A stretch of DNA of 64,000 nt from Symsagittifera roscoffensis. Taxonomy: Eukaryota; Xenacoelomorpha; Acoela; Convolutidae. The stretch lies in the NCBI RefSeq assembly GCF_963678635.1, contig NC_087065.1, forward strand, positions 65,753,374-65,817,373. The letters run 5' to 3'. The notes under the pieces were generated by a model that saw only the letters and a program-made list of their open reading frames with translations, was not told the DNA's origin and did not search any database. Of this stretch, positions 57,393 to 64,000 are shown in pieces. The stretch's first letter is position 1. Each line of letters starts with the position of its first letter. A program made the position numbers and the translations under genes.

Positions 57393-57927
57393 ATGGATGA
57401 TGGGTGTTTGTATTTCGCGAGCATCATTTTTGTTCCGTTCTTGGAGGAGGAAGCTTCAGGAAGCTGGAATCGTGGATATGAACTTGTTATTCAACAACGG
57501 CTGCGACCGCCAACGGTTGCTGTATTTTTTTTGGAAATTCTATCTAATTTCCAAACGGTTTGTTATGACCGTTTGTTCTTGTTTGGTGGAGAACTGTGTT
57601 TCGATCTTGTTTGGGACAATGACGATACAAATCTGCTTACAGTTACAAATTATGGTTCTAATTTAAACAACAGAAATGAAAAAGGTTGATATAGCATGAT
57701 TAAACTTCATCCTGGAGCATCATTTGTTAAATAAGTGGTTTTTAAACTACATGAAGCCAAACTTAAAAAGTCTATCATCATGTTTATCCAATCATCATAG
57801 TAAAAAAATGTTTCGATCCCCGCGAAAAGAATACGCAGCTTGTGGAAATACTCGACGAAGATTTCGTGTTAAACGAAATTTTCAAAGCCGATATTTACAT
57901 GCGGTGATTCCAACAACGGCATCTTGA
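57393..57927 (+). other. Unrecognised reading frames
   Basis: A 98-codon frame (57393-57689) has a balanced composition (for example YELVIQQRLRPPTVAVFF, LCFDLVWDNDDTN) and is followed by a 67-codon frame at 57724-57927. I see no known domain, start context or splice sites that would make a gene. It could be a transposase fragment. 57928-58110 holds nothing. Confidence 0.25.
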
Positions 57928-58110
57928 TCGAAACAAAATAAATTATAGTTATAACAGTGCCAGTGTTTTAACGATTTTGAACTTAAAAGCGGTTCATCTA
58001 CTAGAAGAACTGATACCTCAAACACCGGCATCGATCATTTTATTGTTAACAGTTCAAATGAGCATGATATAAGCGTTCTCGAAAATCATTTGTTTTTGGA
58101 CCTTTTCTCT

Positions 58111-58647
58111 TCACTCCACGTCAAAACATTGATTGAAATTAAAGATAGATTTTTTTGGGATCTGGCGTTTCTCAAAGAAAAGAAAACAGCCAATGAATTT
58201 CAAAATCATCTGATTTTTATGATAGAACAATTTGTCAAACTCTTTCAAAGTTTCAAACACTGCTTTCAACCGGGTGTTGAGATCCTTTCGGATGTTGATT
58301 ACTCGCGACCTCACTTTGGCTCCACTCGGTACCGGACCGGCCGGTTCTGTGGGATTTGTTGTCTTTTTTCCTGAGGGGTGACTGGCCTGCACGCTGAGAA
58401 GGAACGATTCTACCCAAGCTTCTGTTCTTGCTCGGTGTATCTCCTGCATCGTAGCTTTGGCCACCTGCTCAAACTTCGCCTGAAACTGAGGTGCCAGGTA
58501 AGTATCTGAGGGATCAGTTATCATGTTTCTCGCGTTTGAAGGCGAGCTCATTTGTTGCGGGGCTGTCACCTCACTCGGTCTGTGAATCTCTTGAGCTTTA
58601 GTCTTGGTCGTCGTATCGGGGCTCATCATCGCCACAACATCTGACAT
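58111..58647 (-). pseudogene. Continuation frame after the third-ORF start, second copy
   Basis: A 178-codon frame overlaps the end of the frame 58598-59350 by 50 nt in another phase, suggesting a frameshift in the original gene. It is Thr/Ser/Pro-rich, then helical (FEQVAKATMQEIHRARTEAW). Alignment to the first copy is not clear by eye here. The last ~35 codons look like chance AT-rich sequence, so the element probably breaks off near 58.2 kb. Confidence 0.4.
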
Positions 58648-59350
58648 CTAATGACAACTTGCTCACTCTCGCCTTGTAGAGCTCTTTCAGGTGTTTTATC
58701 TCATCCTTCTTGAAAGCGATCTGTAACTCGTCATACTTTCTCTTCCATTCGTCAGAATCTTTAGCTTTTTCTTTGCATTCATGAATCTTAGCGCATAATT
58801 CTTCCCAGTCTCCGTCAAAGAAGGTGAGAATGAACGAGATCAAAATACAGACGGCAGAAACCAATGAAACTCTCGAAAAAAGTGACAAAAACTGGGAAAC
58901 TTTTTTCGAGAGTTTCACTAGTTTCCGCCTCTGTATTTTGATCTCGTTCATTCTCACCTTCTTTGACGGTGGAGCTGCACTTGGTAAGTCCACAGAACGC
59001 GATGGGGCCGGCCAATTGCGTGATTTTTTGATCCGAAGAGAGGCCGTGCTGAGGAATCCTGGCTCACGAGCTAAGTCATGCCCAGACATCTCTCCGCGTC
59101 TGCATCGCATGAGTCGATTTCTGCTCCGCTCAGCGGTACCGGTCTCGCCGAAAGCCAGCATTAACACTACGACTGTGGGGTGGTCCCCACGGTTTTCTCT
59201 TCCCATCGCGTCAAGGAGTGCGACGGTGAACATCGCCAGCTCGGGGTCTTTCAATCCAAAATTACAATCAATCAACCGCTGATACACCTCGTCCAGAGTT
59301 GTTCCTAGGCTCGCTGAGATAAAATTCATTAAGTCATTAGTGTCGCTCAT
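58598..59350 (-). pseudogene. Third-ORF N-terminus, second copy (250 codons, interrupted)
   Basis: Starts at ATG 59350. Residues 13-110 match residues ~15-112 of the 2947-codon ORF: TLDEVYQRL against TLDELYRRL, AVLM/VVLM, and HDLAREPGF against FDLARNPGL. Next comes the palindrome-derived segment, then a charged coiled-coil part (DEWKRKYDELQIAFKKDEIKHLKELY), as in the first copy. Conservation of this N-terminal region between diverged copies suggests it was under selection. The frame stops at 58598 shortly after the coiled coil, before where the SGNH domain would be. Confidence 0.7.
58812..58969. repeat. Palindrome with ~58-bp arms inside the third ORF
   Basis: The left arm (58812-58888) and right arm (58898-58969) are inverted copies sharing CCGTCAAAGAAGGTGAGAA, GAACGAGATCAAAATACAGA and ACTCTCGAAAAAAGT with their complements. 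The spacer is about 16 nt, and there is a small asymmetry near 58861. It keeps the minus reading frame open (VRMNEIKIQ on one side, CILISFILTFF on the other). Confidence 0.85.
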
Positions 59351-59607
59351 GTATTCTCGTGTAGGTTTTGTCTCTTCGATTTCAGTGTAGGTTCAATAAA
59401 AAAGATATGATAAATCACGATCTAAAAGACAAGTCACGACTTAGAATAATCATACAAGGTATCTCGTCATAAAATCAAGACATCATTCTTTTCTTTTAAA
59501 AGCAGTCAGTTGAAATTCTCTTTCTGTTCTTAGTTTAAAAGATAGCACCAAGTTGGATTGTCCACCTGCGATCTTGTCAATTGTATTATAATTGAACGCT
59601 GTCACCT
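59351..59607 (-). other. Gap before third-ORF start, second copy
   Basis: Corresponds in position to the 455-nt gap in the first copy. It contains no gene, and the 20-bp repeat of the first copy is absent. Confidence 0.4.
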
Positions 59608-59716
59608 TTCACATCTGGATTAGTCCAGTCCACAATTACATAACCATCACACAATCATAACCACACAATAATCACAAAATATCTATACCATACATCAACA
59701 CTACTATACAAAACCT
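59608..59716 (-). repeat. ~109-bp spacer repeat, copy 1 of 3
   Basis: Identical or nearly identical to 60423-60531 and 63274-63382 (TTCACATCTGGATTAGTCCA...ACTATACAAAACCT). In the minus direction it lies downstream of the ORF2 tail in two copies. In this copy it joins the linker directly, marking a deletion within a tandem unit. Confidence 0.85.
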
Positions 59717-60422
59717 CTGTGGCATCATCAACTACTGTGCCCTCCTCGTTGGAGGTATATCGGTCTCTGTCTGGGTCTTGATGCATTTCTCTATCCAGTC
59801 CGCGCTGCTTCCATTCTACTAGCAAAGATTGAATCGCGATTTCTGAGACATCGGATTTGGATGTAGTTTCTGACCCATTCTCCCAAAGCTGAGACAGCTG
59901 AGACTGCGAGCCATCACTTGAGCCGATGGGTTCTGCATCATCGTCCTCTGATTTGTTCATGATGTTTCTCGCTCTGAAGTCGACTCCCCGGACAACATTC
60001 TGTGCCTTGGTCGTTTCGACATTGTCTCCCCGAAAGTGCATGAATCCCCGGACAATGTTTCGTCTCCTGATGAAAAGTCCGAGCTCGGCTCGTACTCCTC
60101 ATTCGTGCCTAAGAACTGAACTCTTCTCGTTACGCTGAATCTTAATTCAACGTTGACCTCTTGAGCAGTCTGAGTAGCGATCGATGGTTGACACTCCACA
60201 TACGAGGTCCTGAGAATGACATTTTTTGGTATCGAATTCACTAGATGGCTCACTTTTGATCGGCAATCCAGTTCAACGACCCGACTCCGAATGGCTACCG
60301 GTCTCTTCTACGTTCTTTCAGTGATGGTCAACAACTGCATGGTCTCCATCTATTCATGATCATGCCTTTCAACTTCTCTGTCAAGCAGGTCACGGAGTTT
60401 CCGCATGACATTCGGTGCTACG
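59717..60422 (-). pseudogene. RNaseH-integrase linker fragment (duplicated)
   Basis: Minus frames read MSHLVNSIPKNVI then a block near RVQFLGTNEEYEPSSD. These correspond to VRSLVEKIPEKIL and KVTFREEIEHLGL in the long linker of the first copy (residues ~1905-1960). The acidic Ser-rich text EPIGSSDGSQSQ follows. A stop and a frame change break it. Here it is cut off from integrase and joined to the 109-bp spacer. Confidence 0.6.
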
Positions 60423-60469
60423 TTCACATCTGGATTAGTCCAGTCCACAATTACATAACCATCACACAA

Positions 60470-60883
60470 TCATAACCACACAATAATCACAAAATATCTA
60501 TACCATACATCAACACTACTATACAAAACCTGGTACCTATTTATTATCTTAAATTCTAATGCTAAGGCTTGAAAATTAAACCTAATCAAAACTATTAGCT
60601 TTAAATACAGCTCTAACATTTGCTCAGATAGTACTTTTAATGCAAGTAAACCTCTATGACCGTTTCCGAAAAAATGTACTAGGGCATATACCTCTCTCGG
60701 ATGCAATTTTGCCCTATTGGGATCATAGACCGGCAAGGAAAGCGAGAACACTCGTAAGTTTGTCAACTTTTTCTCATGCATCTGTTCCACCTCAGGTTCC
60801 TGATCTGTATCGTTGATCATTTCGATCTCCTGTGACACCACTTTTTCTTTCAGGCCCACTATCATATCCGCAAGGTCGCTCAA
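60470..60883 (-). pseudogene. Macro-domain C-terminal fragment, second copy
   Basis: The frame contains SLSLPVYDPNRAKLHPREV followed by YALVHFFG, matching VSVPVYDPNRGKL and LYAILHVVF of the first copy's macro-like domain. The text before it corresponds to the acidic spacer, so an internal deletion has removed the N-terminal three quarters of the macro domain. The tail after it runs into the 109-bp spacer. Repeated at 63321-63734. Confidence 0.6.
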
Positions 60884-60894
60884 AGCAATCCCGT

Positions 60895-61500
60895 CTACAA
60901 CAAAATCTTCGCCCTACGGGTTGTATTTCTTTTTCTCTTAGCCTGGCGCGTGTCCATGGAGAAGATAAAGTTAGGCTCTACTCCTTTATCAGTTTCAGTC
61001 TGCTCTGGGTAGTCCCAGTCTTCTTCGGCATATGGTAGGATTTCATCATCAACCTCCACTCGCTCGGTTAACTCCAGGTCAAGTGGCAGATCACAGTCAT
61101 TTATCATCTCATTCCAGTCCTCATCATGCATTTCAACTTGAATACACCAGTCCTCCGGTGAGGAATTGTGCGGTTTGATATTTTCCTAATCAGCTGCCCG
61201 TCCAGTGCTCAGTTGATAAAAACGACCACCCTGAGGCATTTCAGTTTTTTGAAATGGACCACGCCATTTTTTCAGCAGTTTTTTTGGTTCTCTTCGGAGA
61301 AACGATTTCCTGGAGCACCCAGACAAAACTCCCTATTGAGTAGGCTTTTGCTTCAGCGGTCCTCTTGTCAAACCTCCTTTTCTGTCAGACTTGAGCCTGC
61401 TTCGTGTTCCTCCTGCATATATCATTGAGTTTCTGTTGCCTCCTGATCACATCACGCACGTACGTTTGTGGCGCTGTTCTCTTACACTAGTACTCAATGT
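60895..61500 (-). pseudogene. Post-integrase region, second copy
   Basis: The minus frame at 61131-60895 (EEDWDYPEQTETDKGVEP) matches EEDWNDPEQNEVPKWMEP of the first copy. Between 61131 and 61500 fragments of the GPF module region and STEHWTG-like text are readable through stops. A short deletion lies near 61117, where the duplicated block ends. Confidence 0.55.
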
Positions 61501-61587
61501 AGAAGAACGTTAATGGGAGGGCCTTCTCGTGGCCTGTTAACATCATGTGCGGGCTTATTCTCGTGGTGGAGTGTTTTCGGTGCTATT

Positions 61588-62160
61588 TTAAGCGCCCATT
61601 ATCTGCGGCAATTGCCTATCCCAGTCGTCCATGTATCGTGAGCAATAGACCCTCAACATGGAAACTAGTGTGCGATTTTGTCTTTCGACCAGGCCATTCG
61701 TTTGTGGATAAAAAGCGGTCGAGTGGGCCTGTGACACTTGCGACTTCTTCATATACTCCTTTGTGAGATCTCCTACGAATGCTTTGCCATTGTCTGACTG
61801 GAACGTGATCGGGCAGCCATTCCTTGCTATCCAAACATTTATCAAGTGATCACACGTCTCCTCCGCTGATGCTGTCGTGCAGGGAGCTGCCTCTGCGTAT
61901 TTCGTGAAATGATCAATCATTACCAGCACTTAGTTATAGCCCGTGTCCGTCATGCATATTTTCTGATGATCAATTTGTATCACCTCATTGAATTCTGACG
62001 ACTCTATCGATTGAATGGGAAATCTCAACTTCCTGGGATCCTTCGCTTGCTGACATGACAAGCATGCAGAAATCCATTTCTCACAGGCCTTATTCGAGCC
62101 AGACCATTCAAATTGCTTCTGTATCCGGTTATGCACCTTATCCACGCCTTGAAGACCCAT
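61588..62160 (-). pseudogene. Integrase, second copy (zinc finger and DD35E core)
   Basis: Frame 62160-61930 has the zinc-finger part with an intact C-x2-C (CLSCQQAK), then QIDHQKICMT with the first Asp, ending at an in-frame TAA. The same phase continues at 61929-61588 with SDNGKAFVGD (second Asp) and NGLVERQNRT (Glu). The upstream His-x4-His lies just beyond 62160. About 75-80 percent of residues match the first copy by eye. This copy keeps exactly the cysteine that is missing in the younger element. The stop inactivates it. Confidence 0.8.
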
Positions 62161-62566
62161 CTGGTCGTGTGAACAGAACAGTCACTGAGTTTCATACAGC
62201 TGTGGTAGTACTATCGAATTGTATTTGTAAAGGACTTTGTCCTCTTCTTTGCGCTTGCAGGCCTGTCATTGTTCAAGAATAACAAATCCTTTCTCTTTAA
62301 ATAAAATTGCTTTAGGATCTTATAGCTGTCTTCTTCCAAATCGCATTTGGCGGGTGCTCCGTTTTCTATCTCCGGAGCATCGGCTGATTATCTCCGGAGC
62401 ATCGGCTGATTATCTCCGGAGCATCAGCGTCGTCCATCAATTTAACACACCATCATTTTTCAAAGGTGTCGCGTCTTGCTCTAAGGGTTCCCGATTGGTA
62501 CGGACGACCGTAGCATGCGGGAGTGTTCTAGTTGGACGTTTCGACACTGCTTTTAACTCAAGCTCA
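62161..62566 (-). pseudogene. Linker-to-integrase junction, second copy
   Basis: The minus frame from 62892 runs through the linker into this part (ELELKAVSKRPTRTLPHA), which matches ELEKIAVSRKPLREL of the first copy just before integrase. It contains a 22-bp tandem repeat. The reading is broken by shifts before the zinc finger. Confidence 0.55.
62368..62429. repeat. 22-bp tandem repeat, ~3 copies
   Basis: The unit is ATCTCCGGAGCATCGGCTGATT, two full copies plus a partial third. 22 is not a multiple of three, so it shifts the linker frame. TCCGGA inside it is palindromic. Confidence 0.85.
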
Positions 62567-63967
62567 TCTGTGGCATCATCAACTACTGTGCCCTCCTCGT
62601 TGGAGGTATATCGGTCTCTGTCTGGGTCTTGATGCATTTCTCTATCCAGTCCGCGCTGCTTCCATTCTACTAGCAAAGATTGAATCGCGATTTCTGAGAC
62701 ATCGGATTTGGATGTAGTTTCTGACCCATTCTCCCAAAGCTGAGACAGCTGAGACTGCGAGCCATCACTTGAGCCGATGGGTTCTGCATCATCGTCCTCT
62801 GATTTGTTCATGATGTTTCTCGCTCTGAAGTCGACTCCCCGGACAACATTCTGTGCCTTGGTCGTTTCGACATTGTCTCCCCGAAAGTTCATGAATCCCC
62901 GGACAATGTTTCGTCTCCTGATGAAAAGTCCGAGCTCGGCTCGTACTCCTCATTCGTGCCTAAGAACTGAACTCTTCTCGTTACGCTGAATCTTAATTCA
63001 ACGTTGACCTCTTGAGCAGTCTGAGTAGCGATCGATGGTTGACACTCCACATACGAGGTCCTGAGAATGACATTTTTTGGTATCGAATTCACTAGATGGC
63101 TCACTTTTGATCGGCAATCCAGTTCAACGACCCGACTCCGAATGGCTACCGGTCTCTTCTACGTTCTTTCAGTGATGGTCAACAACTGCATGGTCTCCAT
63201 CTATTCATGATCATGCCTTTCAACTTCTCTGTCAAGCAGGTCACGGAGTTTCCGCATGACATTCGGTGCTACGTTCACATCTGGATTAGTCCAGTCCACA
63301 ATTACATAACCATCACACAATCATAACCACACAATAATCACAAAATATCTATACCATACATCAACACTACTATACAAAACCTGGTACCTATTTATTATCT
63401 TAAATTCTAATGCTAAGGCTTGAAAATTAAACCTAATCAAAACTATTAGCTTTAAATACAGCTCTAACATTTGCTCAGATAGTACTTTTAATGCAAGTAA
63501 ACCTCTATGACCGTTTCCGAAAAAATGTACTAGGGCATATACCTCTCTCGGATGCAATTTTGCCCTATTGGGATCATAGACCGGCAAGGAGAGCGAGAAC
63601 ACTCGTAAGTTTGTCAACTTTTTCTCATGCATCTGTTCCACCTCAGGTTCCTGATCTGTATCGTTGATCATTTCGATCTCCTGTGACACCACTTTTTCTT
63701 TCAGGCCCACTATCATATCCGCAAGGTCGCTCAAAGCAATCCCGTCTACAACAAAATCTTCGCCCTACGGGTTGTATTTCTTTTTCTCTTAGCCTGGCGC
63801 GTGTCCCTGGAGAAGATAAAGTTAGGCTCTACTCCTTTATCAGTTTCAGTCTGCTCTGGGTAGTCCCAGTCTTCTTCGGCATATGGTAGGATTTCATCAT
63901 CAACCTCCACTCGCTCGGTTAACTCCAGGTCAAGTGGCAGATCACAGTCATTTATCATCTCATTCCC
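62567..63967 (-). repeat. 1.4-kb direct duplication, copy 2
   Basis: Partner of 59716-61116. In this copy the linker (63273-62567) continues naturally into integrase at 62566. At the other end (beyond 63967) the text continues as RTRDKNDGNE, matching REKNDGNE of the first element, so this end is the undeleted one. Confidence 0.9.
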
Positions 63968-64000
63968 GTCGTTTTTGTCGCGTGTGCGTCTCATTCACTT
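63321..64000 (-). pseudogene. ORF2 tail, second copy (duplicate) running off the window
   Basis: Frames 63994-63746 (acidic post-integrase spacer) and 63734-63321 (macro-domain C-terminus with LPVYDPNRAKL) repeat those at 61131-60470. A stop and shift near 63740 separate them. The gene continues beyond 64000. Confidence 0.6.

Larger units (their letters stand above)
59716..61116 (-). repeat. 1.4-kb direct duplication, copy 1
   Basis: Nearly identical to 62567-63967 at a spacing of 2,851 bp, with about three substitutions (for example near 60036, 60750 and 60957). In minus order it contains the ORF2 tail (61116-60532), the 109-bp spacer (60531-60423) and the RNaseH-integrase linker (60422-59716). 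The duplication is therefore recent although the element is old. Confidence 0.9.
58111..64000 (-). mobile_element. Second, rearranged copy of a giant element (runs off the window)
   Basis: The minus strand carries, from 64.0 down to 58.1 kb: an ORF2 tail, the RNaseH-integrase linker, integrase, the ORF2 tail again, the linker again, then the third-ORF start. All are homologous in protein sequence to the element at 20.5-43.5 kb but clearly diverged, so this is another family member. The repeated order comes from a tandem duplication (units linker-integrase-tail-spacer). The third ORF ends early near 58.1 kb. No LTR or RT is in view; they may lie beyond 64 kb. Confidence 0.8.

Noticed and set aside
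58090-58374. Plus-strand 94-codon frame at the end of the second giant copy
   Set aside because: Overlaps the minus-strand ORF3 continuation and has no domain; likely a shadow.
58824-59282. Plus-strand 152-codon frame
   Set aside because: Antisense of the ORF3 N-terminal frame and its palindrome.

Overview
The window looks like an AT-rich invertebrate (metazoan) genome with few genes and many retroelements. The evidence is a spliced gene with GT/AG introns and a poly(A) signal, Ty3/Gypsy-type LTR elements, a Penelope-like element and many diverged repeats. I cannot name the species from sequence alone; a cnidarian-like or other lower-metazoan genome would fit, but that is only a guess.

Layout. 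1-11.9 kb is AT-rich and non-coding, with a dispersed repeat (1371-2330), a long foldback element (2950-4155) and a diverged ~1 kb-spaced direct duplication (4.92-6.6 kb). 11.9-20.46 kb and 43.54-46.06 kb are the two halves of an old, stop-riddled Ty3/Gypsy-like element (gag, protease, RT, RNase H, integrase and an env-position ORF). It is split by a very young giant LTR retrotransposon at 20464-43534 (23.07 kb), whose 1.2-kb LTRs differ by one substitution and one G-run length change. 46.06-48.05 kb holds unrecognised C-rich reading frames. 48.5-53.65 kb holds repeats and a broken Penelope-like element with a PHD-type zinc finger inside its reverse transcriptase and a hammerhead-like motif in a flanking repeat. 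54.3-55.66 kb is the only convincing host gene, the 3' end of a multi-pass membrane protein. 58.1 kb to the window end is an older, rearranged minus-strand relative of the giant element.

The most interesting system is the giant element. Its first ORF (2220 codons) carries Gag, two CCHC knuckles, protease, RT, RNase H, a ~420-residue linker and the start of integrase. The second ORF (723 codons) carries the DD35E core and ends in a domain that looks like a TARG1/OARD1-type macro domain (ADP-ribose fold). The third ORF, in the env position, is 2947 codons long. It has a long coiled coil and two consecutive SGNH/GDSL-hydrolase-like domains, the first with all catalytic motifs and the second with a Gly-Ser-Asp in place of Gly-Asp-Ser; I see no envelope features. 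A leader of >2 kb carries a ~37-copy 14-bp minisatellite. The integrase reading frame is broken by an apparent 11-nt deletion that also removes the second cysteine of the zinc finger, so this copy is probably not autonomous despite its youth.

The second copy (58-64 kb, minus strand) preserves homologous integrase, macro-domain tail and third-ORF N-terminus. This shows that the accessory domains belong to the family and are not a one-off capture. That copy carries a recent 2,851-bp tandem duplication and a 58-bp-armed palindrome inside the third ORF.
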